Assembly: GCF_025567125.1 (NCBI RefSeq)
Contig: NZ_JAOQJI010000003.1
Span: 119,540 to 183,539, forward strand
Reading direction: 5' to 3'
Length of the DNA: 64,000 nucleotides
Source: Phocaeicola fibrisolvens
GTDB taxonomy: Bacteria > Bacteroidota > Bacteroidia > Bacteroidales > Bacteroidaceae
Position numbers and translations under genes: made by a program. The notes under the pieces were generated by a model, which saw only the letters and a list, made by a program, of their open reading frames with translations, ran no database searches and had not been told where the DNA came from. This document shows positions 42,841 through 50,604 of this stretch, one piece after another. How positions within the stretch are numbered: position 1 is the stretch's first letter; the number at the start of each line of letters is the position of its first letter.

Positions 42841-44859
42841 CGAAGTATAAAGCACTGCCAGCCGACGGTCTGCCGCATACATCTGTTTCACCTGGTCGGA
42901 AAACAAGGTATATTCAAACTCTTCGGTACCATATATTTCACGTTCCACTTTTTTCAAGTAATCCATCACCGCAGCTAGACGTCCCGGACGGAATGACAAC
43001 GTATACAGGTCACCGGAAGAGCCACGTCGCACCACAAATACCATCGGATGTACCCCCGCGCTGATATGTCCGTCATAATAATCGTCGATGACCGCCACAA
43101 TAGGATGCGCTTCCGGATTTTGAGCCCTCATCTTGTCATCTTCATGCATCAATGTAGCTCCTTGACAAGAATCATACCCCAACGCCTTCAGTGCCGCACG
43201 GTTCACCACATAATACTCCCTTTCCCAATCTTCTTCCTCTTCCATTGAGGGAAGCGTTCCCTCTACAAAACGCAATTCATAAAGACGGAAAAAAGAAGGA
43301 TTGGCATATCGCATATACAAAAAAGCCGTACGCCCGTTATTCCCTATAAACTTCATTCCAAAATCACTGGAAATCAGCGCAAATTGATCCGCTACCCAAT
43401 ACTCTATATCGGGGCAAGCTTTCATCTTGGCCCCAAGTTGTTTCACTCGCTGCACACGTGCCTGTATGTCTTCCGGGCTCCGATAAGAAGCGAAATCCTT
43501 CGACTCGTGGGCCAGATGTGCCACCAAAATATTCTCCGTACGATACCCCGGGTCTGTATGCAGCAAGGTATCAAGCTGACGATTGAAATAAAAAGCCAGT
43601 ACCACCAGTATCAAGGTAAGTACATACTGCAACACTAGCAATCCCATTCTCGTCCGTACCGACTGCCCGGCGGTACTCACCAGACGAATGCCGACAGAAG
43701 GTAAGATACGCGTGAAACGGAAATACGGATAAAGTGAGGCTACCAGCGGCAGGAATACAAGTAGCGCCAAGGACAAATACCCATCGAAAGCAGTATAGGG
43801 GAAATCAAACCCGAAAAAGCGGGATACAGGCACCCGGGTCAGCTCAATGCATACCCACGCAAGCAACACCGCCAAGGCGGAAAGCAGAAAGTTTTCGGTG
43901 AAGATTTGTGCAAAGACAGCTCCTCTTCCTGCTCCAAACACCCGGCGTATACCGTATTCGTGCGTGCGTTTGAGCATAAAAATCATGTAAAGGTTAATGA
44001 AGTTCAACAACCCGGTAACCAGCAGCAGCGCACAGATACCCATGAATATCTGCAACTGTCCCCAATCTCCCCATACATAAATAGATGCTTTATCCCTTAT
44101 TTCCAACTTGGAAAAGTAACATTCTTTCAAAGGTACAAAATGAAAAGTGTACACCCGTGTATCCTCCGGATAGTACGGATTCAGACGTCGTGGATGTTTC
44201 CCCACCTGGTTAAGCATATTCATATCTGCTCCAGGTACAAAACGATACAAATCCAGCGGCATCTTCTCCCACCTATTGGAAGAGGTATTTGCCAGAAGCA
44301 AATCGAAATTCAGCCAGGTTTTGTTGGTAGGAAGCCCAATCACGCCTTTCACCACATATTCTTGTCCGTTGGAATAAGTAATTGTCTTTCCGACAGGGTT
44401 GTCCGAACCAAAAACCTCCCGTGCATACGATTGGGTCAGTACCACTGAAGAAGGATCAGTCAGGTTCTTTTCTCCCTGTATCAGCGGATAAGAGAACAGT
44501 TGAAAAAACGTGCTATCCGTAGCAAGGGCATCGCAACAGTAGCGGTGTCCCTCACTGACCAGAAAATCATTCTCCAACGGAACAAAACTACATTTCGTTT
44601 CTATCAGTTCTGGAGCAATCAGTACACTGTCATTCCAATAAGCTGCATAAGAGCCCCAATACGCCCCTCCCGACACATTCACTTGCACGGCATATACATT
44701 TTCCCGGTCCACACAATGGGTATCGACCGTCAGCTCCCGATGGATGTATCGGAGCAAAATAATACAGCAGGCCAGACTGAAAGCCAGCCCCAACAGATTA
44801 ATCAGTGTGTACGTCCGTGCACGGAGCAGGAAACGTAAAGCATAGCGTAGTGTGTTCAT
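42478..44859 (-). CDS. MacB/FtsX-type ABC permease (operon permease 1)
   Basis: A 793-residue two-module permease, first of the four. Its ends are near copies of those of permease 2. The periplasmic domain is its own (for example VNVSGGAYWGSYAAYWND near 60). A 178-bp gap with the third 22-bp-period array separates it from the adaptor gene upstream, the only long gap in the operon. Confidence 0.9.
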   Translation of the reverse strand: MNTLRYALRFLLRARTYTLINLLGLAFSLACCIILLRYIHRELTVDTHCVDRENVYAVQVNVSGGAYWGSYAAYWNDSVLIAPELIETKCSFVPLENDFLVSEGHRYCCDALATDSTFFQLFSYPLIQGEKNLTDPSSVVLTQSYAREVFGSDNPVGKTITYSNGQEYVVKGVIGLPTNKTWLNFDLLLANTSSNRWEKMPLDLYRFVPGADMNMLNQVGKHPRRLNPYYPEDTRVYTFHFVPLKECYFSKLEIRDKASIYVWGDWGQLQIFMGICALLLVTGLLNFINLYMIFMLKRTHEYGIRRVFGAGRGAVFAQIFTENFLLSALAVLLAWVCIELTRVPVSRFFGFDFPYTAFDGYLSLALLVFLPLVASLYPYFRFTRILPSVGIRLVSTAGQSVRTRMGLLVLQYVLTLILVVLAFYFNRQLDTLLHTDPGYRTENILVAHLAHESKDFASYRSPEDIQARVQRVKQLGAKMKACPDIEYWVADQFALISSDFGMKFIGNNGRTAFLYMRYANPSFFRLYELRFVEGTLPSMEEEEDWEREYYVVNRAALKALGYDSCQGATLMHEDDKMRAQNPEAHPIVAVIDDYYDGHISAGVHPMVFVVRRGSSGDLYTLSFRPGRLAAVMDYLKKVEREIYGTEEFEYTLFSDQVKQMYAADRRLAVLYTSFAFIAIVISCLGLFGISLFDIRQRYREIAIRKVNGAMLKDLYVLLLRRYVGMLLLAAVVAVPLAWLAIHYYTADLVVKAPVTVGLFLTAFLIVAVISVATLLWQVHKASRINPSEVMKSE

Positions 44860-44867
44860 ATAAATTT
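44691..44867. repeat. Direct repeat, 5' end of permease 1 (copy of 42289-42465)
   Basis: Partner of the repeat at 42289-42465, including the CATATAAATTT segment ahead of the start codon. Confidence 0.9.
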
Positions 44868-44924
44868 GTTTTTCTTTTCTACTAATCTTATAACTTCTTA
44901 TATTTCTTCACTTTAATCGTTTTC

Positions 44925-45029
44925 AGTACTTCCCTGTCAGTACTTCAGTACTCCCTTGAAAGTACTCCAGTACTTCTTAGGCAGTACTCCGGTACTTCCG
45001 GGGAAGTACTGGAAGCAGGTGGAAACATC
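44925..45029. repeat. 22-bp-period palindrome array 3 (AGTACT core)
   Basis: AGTACT (once GGTACT) occurs at 44925, 44939, 44947, 44961, 44969, 44983, 44991 and 45005: steps of 14 and 8 bp in strict alternation, a 22-bp period. The inner unit is the 14-bp palindrome AGTACTNCRGTACT plus an 8-bp spacer. The right flank AGGTGGAAACATC (45017-45029) resembles the flanks of arrays 1 and 2. It lies between the adaptor stop and permease 1. Confidence 0.88.
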
Positions 45030-45037
45030 TGGTTCAT

Positions 45038-46288
45038 TCACTTAAACACCAGCTCTTCCGCGTCGCCAAAGTTATCATATCCTGTGGTAATCACCCAATC
45101 GCCGGGCTGCAAACCTTCGGTGATTTCGTATTGCAGGGGGTTCTGGCGCCCGATGACCACCGGAACCTTTCTCGCCTGGGTCTTGTCGGCATTGAGTTTG
45201 TAAATCCACTGACCGCCGGTCTGCGAATAGAAATTACCGCGTGGAATCACCAAAGCTTGTTCCGGTTGTCCTAACTCAATCTGTACCCGAAAGCTTTTTC
45301 CCAGACGGACGTTCTCGGGCATTTCTCCCGTAAAGACCAAGTCCACATCAAAGGTGCGGTCTTTCACCTCCGGCACCACCTTACTCACTTTCAAGGCATA
45401 ACGTTTTCCCTGGTAAGTCACAGACGCCGGCAAGCCTACCGTCACCCTATCCACGTAGTATTCGCTCAGGGAAGCATGCACCTTGAACTGCGACATGACC
45501 TTCACTTCCGCCAGATTCTCTCCGGCTGCCACCTGCTGCCCTAATGTGACCTTCACAAAACTAAGCTGCCCATCCGACGGCGCACGTACCACCAGCTCTT
45601 CCATCCGCTCCAAGGAACGCTCCAGCTTCTTCTGTTCCCGTTCCCGGTCGTTGCGCAACAGTTCCCTGCGGATGACCGTCATGGCCGAATCGCTCTGCAG
45701 GCTCTGCATCTTCAGCTGGGTGGAGGCCGTCTTGTAACGGAACTCATCTTCCGACACCTCCAGCTGCGCCTTGCTACGGATGCCCATGCGGTATTCTTCC
45801 TGCTCTAAGGCAAAGCTTTTCCGTATCTTGTTCAGCTCGTAAGCAGCCTCCAGTGTCTGCTGTTTCAGGGTCAGACTTTTCTGTTCCATCTCAAGGGATT
45901 TCTCCTGATAAGAGATGCGCTGCTTTTCCCATTCATCCCGCTGGTCGTCTATCTCACGCAACAGGTTGGGATTGGTCAAGACCAAAATGGTGTCTCCCTG
46001 CTGCAGCAAACTGCCCTCCTCGGCCACGATACGCTCTACATTACCCGACTCGCGGGCATTGACCATCAAGGTCAGGATGGGATGCACCACTCCTTCCACA
46101 TCCACGTATTCACGGAAAGGGGCCTGCTTCACCTCGGCCAGTTGCACGGAGTCTGCATCAATGCGTAAGCGCTGCGGACCGGAGGCCAGTACAATCACAT
46201 AAATCAGTCCGGCCAGCAGAAGTACGCCGCCTGCCAGATAAAAACGATAGCGCACGTACCAGGGTTTCTTTTTCAATTGTATATCCAT
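45038..46288 (-). CDS. HlyD-type periplasmic adaptor of the sigma-54-controlled export operon
   Basis: A 416-residue membrane fusion protein: short cytoplasmic start, one helix (FYLAGGVLLLAGLIYVIVLAS, about 12-32), lipoyl half (YVDVEGVVHPILTLMVNARESGNVERIVAEEGSLLQQGDTIL), a long coiled-coil hairpin (about 110-225, EQKSLTLKQQTLEAAYELNK), second lipoyl half (VVRAPSDGQLSFVKVTLGQQVAAGE) and a beta-barrel ending. It would connect the MacB-type permeases with the TolC protein, whose gene ends 12 bp upstream. Confidence 0.93.
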   Translation of the reverse strand: MDIQLKKKPWYVRYRFYLAGGVLLLAGLIYVIVLASGPQRLRIDADSVQLAEVKQAPFREYVDVEGVVHPILTLMVNARESGNVERIVAEEGSLLQQGDTILVLTNPNLLREIDDQRDEWEKQRISYQEKSLEMEQKSLTLKQQTLEAAYELNKIRKSFALEQEEYRMGIRSKAQLEVSEDEFRYKTASTQLKMQSLQSDSAMTVIRRELLRNDREREQKKLERSLERMEELVVRAPSDGQLSFVKVTLGQQVAAGENLAEVKVMSQFKVHASLSEYYVDRVTVGLPASVTYQGKRYALKVSKVVPEVKDRTFDVDLVFTGEMPENVRLGKSFRVQIELGQPEQALVIPRGNFYSQTGGQWIYKLNADKTQARKVPVVIGRQNPLQYEITEGLQPGDWVITTGYDNFGDAEELVFK

Positions 46289-46300
46289 AATCGGTTTGTG

Positions 46301-47764
46301 TTATATTTCAGGTAAAGTTTCAGTCAGCGGACAATTCCGGTAAAAATCATATTGCGTCAGGCTGCGGAGTCCGTAATACAGCATCCAGTAGGTTTTCAGG
46401 GCCTCGATATAATTGCGCCGGGAGGTGTCTTTCTCGGTGGTGGCTGCATTCAAATCGAGCACCGACGATTTGCCCATCAGGTAAAGGCGGAGGGCCACTT
46501 CATACCGCCGACGGGCTGTTTCATCGGTACGGGAAGCGACTTCCACCTGCCGCGCCTGAAGATTGAACTGCCGCACCATCTGCCGCACGTTCAGTTCAAA
46601 GTCGTTCATGCCCTGCTCCACCTGCGTCTTGACCAGTTCAATGTTCGATTTGGCCACACGTACCTTTCCTTTTCCTCTTCCCCAGTCCAATATCGGAATC
46701 ACTACCGACAGGCTCACGTATTGCTGGTCGAGGGGATTACGATAAGAATCCCGAAGCCGGTCGGCCGTCTGCGAAAGCCCGAACTGGAGATACAAATCTG
46801 CCTTCAATCCCCGGCTCGCACGGGCGGAAGCCAACTGGCTGCGGCTTTCCAACTGCCTCCGCCGGTAGGTCTCGATTTCCGGACTGTGCAGATGAGCCTG
46901 TTCCAGCGCCTTGTCCAAAGGCACTTCAAAAGCCGGCACACTGTCGTGCGGAATCACCTCTATCTCTTCTTCCTCCCGGATACCCAAGAAAGAACGGAAG
47001 GTAAGCATCGCGTCTTCCACACTGATACGGGCTTTCATCAGGTTGGTCTCCTCGGTCAATTTGTTCACCTCCAGCTGCAACATCTCGTTCTCCGTAATGT
47101 TGCCGATGCGATACCGTCCGCGGGCATAGCGATACAAGGTATCGGCAGACGCATAGTTGGCACGGGCAATCTCCATATCGGACTGGGCAGCGGCTAATGC
47201 GAAAAACAGTTCACAGGTTTTCGAAGCAATCAGCTCCAACGTCTCGCTATATGTTTTCTTGGCTTCCTGAAAACGGACCGGTTCAATGCGGCGGTTCCAC
47301 TTCAAGGAATTATAGCCAAAGAGAGACTGCTGGTAACCTATCGTGAAGGGCTGGGTGTTATAGGCTGTACTTTTCTCACCCAGTTCATCCATACGCTGGG
47401 CAGCCGTCTGCATGAAAAAGTTACCTCCTGTAAACCACACGTTCTGGCTGACGGAAAGGGTCAGGTCGGTAGCCAACTGGTTCTGGCGGAGAAACAGTTC
47501 CGTACCATCAGGCTGGGTTACTTTGTTAATCTGCCGGTTCAGATAAGGAGATGCCGACAAACTCACCTCAGGCAGATAGTCTGCCCGAAACGAACGGTAA
47601 CTCCAGTACGCCGCCCGATAAGTATGCCGGGCAGCTTCGGCCTCCGGAGAACTGGCCTGTGCCATCCGGATGGCCTCTTGCAGTGTCAGCTTCTCGCCCC
47701 ACACGGTTTGTCCACAGAAAAGCAGACAAGCCATAAGTAATCCTATTTTGTGTTCCATCTTCAT
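46301..47764 (-). CDS. TolC family outer membrane channel protein
   Basis: About 488 residues with signal MKMEHKIGLLMACLLFCGQT and two OEP repeats of coiled-coil helices. The frame is open up to 47830, but that part contains the sigma-54-like promoter (47790-47805), so the start is one of the clustered ATGs at 47770, 47764 or 47758; 47764 gives the best signal peptide. The protein supplies the outer-membrane exit for the permease/HlyD complex. First gene of the operon, divergent from the NtrC-type regulator. Confidence 0.9.
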   Translation of the reverse strand: MKMEHKIGLLMACLLFCGQTVWGEKLTLQEAIRMAQASSPEAEAARHTYRAAYWSYRSFRADYLPEVSLSASPYLNRQINKVTQPDGTELFLRQNQLATDLTLSVSQNVWFTGGNFFMQTAAQRMDELGEKSTAYNTQPFTIGYQQSLFGYNSLKWNRRIEPVRFQEAKKTYSETLELIASKTCELFFALAAAQSDMEIARANYASADTLYRYARGRYRIGNITENEMLQLEVNKLTEETNLMKARISVEDAMLTFRSFLGIREEEEIEVIPHDSVPAFEVPLDKALEQAHLHSPEIETYRRRQLESRSQLASARASRGLKADLYLQFGLSQTADRLRDSYRNPLDQQYVSLSVVIPILDWGRGKGKVRVAKSNIELVKTQVEQGMNDFELNVRQMVRQFNLQARQVEVASRTDETARRRYEVALRLYLMGKSSVLDLNAATTEKDTSRRNYIEALKTYWMLYYGLRSLTQYDFYRNCPLTETLPEI

Positions 47765-47789
47765 ACGCATAGTAATCTGCTTTTTTAGT

Positions 47790-47805
47790 TCCAAAAACCG
47801 TGCCA
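47790..47805 (-). promoter_or_regulatory. Sigma-54-type promoter of the export operon
   Basis: The minus strand reads TGGCACGGTTTTTGGA. It fits TGGCACG-N4-TTGCW with one mismatch (the -12 C is G), and the two GG pairs have the exact N10 spacing. Predicted +1 is near 47779, 15 bp before the chosen TolC start. The gene pair across the gap encodes a sigma-54 activator and its kinase. Confidence 0.7.
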
Positions 47806-47860
47806 TTCGGATAACACGTTGATTATGCATAAGATAGGAAGAATGGACAAATTTATTTCA

Positions 47861-47896
47861 TGTGCGCATTCGCACAAAAAGCGTGCGAAAGTGCAC
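47861..47896. promoter_or_regulatory. Two enhancer-type palindromes, GTGC-N6-GCAC
   Basis: Site 1 is TGTGCGCATTCGCACA (GTGC 47862-47865, GCAC 47872-47875); site 2 is GTGCGAAAGTGCAC (47883-47896). Their centres are 21 bp apart, two helical turns, and lie about 90 and 110 bp upstream of the predicted sigma-54 start site, typical of enhancer sites for an NtrC-type dimer of dimers. They also lie 40-70 bp upstream of the regulator gene's own start, allowing autoregulation. Confidence 0.7.
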
Positions 47897-47919
47897 ATAC
47901 AGCACAAGCAAAAAAGCAT

Positions 47920-47927
47920 TATCTTTG
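47920..47927 (+). promoter_or_regulatory. -7 box of the response regulator-kinase operon
   Basis: TATCTTTG matches TAnnTTTG, 22 bp before ATG 47949. This promoter belongs to the housekeeping sigma type, unlike the divergent one. Confidence 0.7.
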
Positions 47928-47948
47928 CGAAAGACACCTTGATATTGT

Positions 47949-49316
47949 ATGGAAGAAAAAGGAAAAATACTCATCATTGACGACAACGAAGACGTGCTCT
48001 TCGCGTTAAACCTGCTCTTGGAGCCTTATATGGAACAAATACGGGTCACTACGCAACCTTCCCGGATTACCCATTTCATGACGACTTTCCACCCCGACGT
48101 GATTCTGCTCGACATGAATTTCCAGCGGGATGCCATCAGCGGGCAGGAAGGACTGGATTACCTAAGACAGATTCTTCACCTCGACCCGCAGGCGGTAGTG
48201 GTGTTCATGACGGCGTATGCGGATACCGATAAGGCGGTACAGGCCATCAAAGCCGGAGCTACCGACTTTATTTCCAAGCCGTGGGAGAAAGAGAAATTGC
48301 TGGCCACCCTGTCGTCCGCGGTAAAGCTGAGCCGTTCCCGTCAGGAAGTCGGACGGTTGCAGAATGAAGTGCAGGCGTTGAAAGGAGACGACACGCTTCC
48401 GGAACTGATTGGCGACTCTCCGGCCATGCAAAAAGTGAAAGAAACCATCTACAAGCTCTCCGATACGGATGCCAACCTGCTGATACTGGGAGAAAACGGT
48501 ACGGGAAAAGACTTGGCGGCACGCATGCTGCGCTTCTTCTCACCCCGACGGGAGCAGGTGTTCATTCCGATTGACTTGGGAAGCATCCCGGAACAGCTGT
48601 TCGAAAGTGAATTGTTCGGGTACGAAAAGGGGGCTTTCACGGATGCCCGGAAAGCGAAACCGGGCCGAATGGAAACGGCTTCGGGGGGTACATTATTTCT
48701 GGATGAAATCGGCAACCTGTCCCTGCCCATGCAGGCCAAGTTGCTGACGGCCATCGAAAAGCAGTGCATCACCCGCCTGGGGGCAGTGAGTCCGATACAC
48801 ATCGATGTCCGCTTGATTTGTGCCACCAACGCCAACCTGCACCAGCTGGTGGCGGAAGGGAAATTCCGACAAGACTTGCTCTACCGCATCAATACCGTGG
48901 AACTGCACATCCCTCCCCTCCGGGAACGCGGAGAGGACATCCTGTTACTGGCCATGCATTTCTTAAGTCAGTACAACCGGAAATACCGCAAGGAAATCAA
49001 GGGACTGACGCGTGAAGCGAAAAACAAACTTTTGAAATATGAATGGCCGGGCAATGTGCGCGAATTGCAGCACACCGTGGAACGGGCCGTCATCTTGAGT
49101 GAAAACGGACTTCTGAAACCGGATGACTTCCTGTTTCCGCAGGGAAATACGCCTCGTCCGCAAGCGCTGGCGGAAGAACTGAATCTGGAGAAACTGGAAA
49201 AGAATGCGATTGAACGGGCCTTGAAAATAAGTGCAGGAAACATGAGCAAGGCCGCCGAACTGTTGGGAATTACGCGTTTTGCACTGTATCGGAAACTGGA
49301 AAAATGGGGCTTATGA
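47949..49316 (+). CDS. Sigma-54-dependent response regulator, NtrC family
   Basis: A 455-residue activator in three parts. The receiver domain (1-120) has the acidic pair DD 11-12, phospho-acceptor Asp 55 (VILLDMNF) and Lys in ISKPW. The AAA+ domain (about 145-380) has Walker A GENGTGKD near 181 and the sigma-54-contact loop GAFTDA near 230 (canonical GAFTGA). The C-terminal Fis-type helix-turn-helix is near 428-452 (NMSKAAELLGITRFALYRKL). It is likely to activate the divergent TolC operon through the palindromes at 47861-47896. The kinase gene overlaps its stop codon. Confidence 0.95.
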   Translation: MEEKGKILIIDDNEDVLFALNLLLEPYMEQIRVTTQPSRITHFMTTFHPDVILLDMNFQRDAISGQEGLDYLRQILHLDPQAVVVFMTAYADTDKAVQAIKAGATDFISKPWEKEKLLATLSSAVKLSRSRQEVGRLQNEVQALKGDDTLPELIGDSPAMQKVKETIYKLSDTDANLLILGENGTGKDLAARMLRFFSPRREQVFIPIDLGSIPEQLFESELFGYEKGAFTDARKAKPGRMETASGGTLFLDEIGNLSLPMQAKLLTAIEKQCITRLGAVSPIHIDVRLICATNANLHQLVAEGKFRQDLLYRINTVELHIPPLRERGEDILLLAMHFLSQYNRKYRKEIKGLTREAKNKLLKYEWPGNVRELQHTVERAVILSENGLLKPDDFLFPQGNTPRPQALAEELNLEKLEKNAIERALKISAGNMSKAAELLGITRFALYRKLEKWGL

Positions 49317-50587
49317 AAACGTATGGACACCACCTCATATTGCACATTGTGGGCTTAGTTCTCTGCATCACCGCAGGCGTACTGGCCATCCAGCATGAAC
49401 TTTTGTTCTGCAGCATTATCTGTGGACTGCTGCTGGTGGGCATCTGCTATCACTTATACCGCATCCAGATGCGTCAGACCGAAACCATGGGTCGCCTTGT
49501 GGAATGTATGAAGCAGAATGACCTGGGGCAACGGGTCTGTGCGCCTTTTGCCGACCCACAGATGCAGAAACTGGCCGACGACCTTTCGCTGGCGCTGAAG
49601 AATCTCCGCACCTGCATATTGGATGAGGAGGTGAAACACCAATACTATGAAATGCTGTTGAACAAGGTGGACACGGCCGTTCTTGTAGCCGACCGGGACA
49701 ACCGGATAGAATGGATGAACAAGGCGGCCCGCGAACTGTGGGGACATTGTGCCCTTCTGCCGGAAGAAATCAGTACCGCCATCCAGGAGAATCGGCAAGT
49801 AGCCCACCTGCAAAAGGGGAATGCCACTTTCGACCTCTCCCTATCCGTCACACACATCCAACTGCAAGGACGAACCTGCCGATTAATCAGCCTGAAAAAT
49901 ATTCACGGGGCCTTGGAATACAAAGAAATGGAAGCCTGGCAGAAACTGATACGGGTGCTGACGCATGAAATCATGAATTCCATCACTCCGATTATTTCCC
50001 TGGCAGACACCTTGAACGAACGGAGTCAGGAACACCCCGACGATGCCCGTACACGCACCTACGTGCAGCAAGGATTGCAAGTCATCTACCGCCGGGGAAA
50101 GGGATTGCCGGAGTTTGTGGAGAATTACCGGAAGCTGACCCGCATTTCCGCCCCCGTCAAGGTGGAAATTCCCCTGGAACAATTCTTTACCGACTTGCAA
50201 CGCCTTTATCCGGAACCGGAATTTCATTTTGAATATCCGTCTTCTCACCTTAAATGGCTGGCCGACCGCACACAGATGGAACAGGTGTTCATCAACCTGC
50301 TGAAGAACGCCCGCGAGGCTTGTGCCCATCGTCCGCATCCGGATATCCGTGTCCGCGTGGAAGCTCATGCGCAGGAGCTGGTCTTCGAAATCCGTGACAA
50401 CGGGGAAGGCATGCTGCCGGAGGTGACAGAGCGTATCTTTGTTCCTTTCTTCACCACCAAAAGCAACGGTTCGGGCATCGGACTCACCCTTTGCAAACAG
50501 ATTGTCAGCCTGCACGGAGGACAAATCAGTGTACAAAGCACGGCGGGGAAAGGAAGCTGTTTCCACCTCTCTTTCCCCGCCGTATAA
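49313..50587 (+). CDS. Membrane sensor histidine kinase
   Basis: About 424 residues; the start at 49313 overlaps the regulator stop as ATGA. Two N-terminal helices (LILHIVGLVLCITAGVLAI and LLFCSIICGLLLVGICYHLY) with almost no periplasmic loop suggest sensing inside the membrane. Then come a HAMP-like/PAS region (to about 200), the phospho-acceptor His in VLTHEIMNSITP near 218, and the ATPase domain with NLLKNAREA, DNGEGM and GSGIGLTLCKQIV. It resembles the CesS/NtrY-like sensors that pair with NtrC-type regulators. Cognate partner: the adjacent regulator. Confidence 0.94.
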   Translation: MKTYGHHLILHIVGLVLCITAGVLAIQHELLFCSIICGLLLVGICYHLYRIQMRQTETMGRLVECMKQNDLGQRVCAPFADPQMQKLADDLSLALKNLRTCILDEEVKHQYYEMLLNKVDTAVLVADRDNRIEWMNKAARELWGHCALLPEEISTAIQENRQVAHLQKGNATFDLSLSVTHIQLQGRTCRLISLKNIHGALEYKEMEAWQKLIRVLTHEIMNSITPIISLADTLNERSQEHPDDARTRTYVQQGLQVIYRRGKGLPEFVENYRKLTRISAPVKVEIPLEQFFTDLQRLYPEPEFHFEYPSSHLKWLADRTQMEQVFINLLKNAREACAHRPHPDIRVRVEAHAQELVFEIRDNGEGMLPEVTERIFVPFFTTKSNGSGIGLTLCKQIVSLHGGQISVQSTAGKGSCFHLSFPAV

Positions 50588-50604
50588 TCAAGTTTTACAA
50601 AGAC

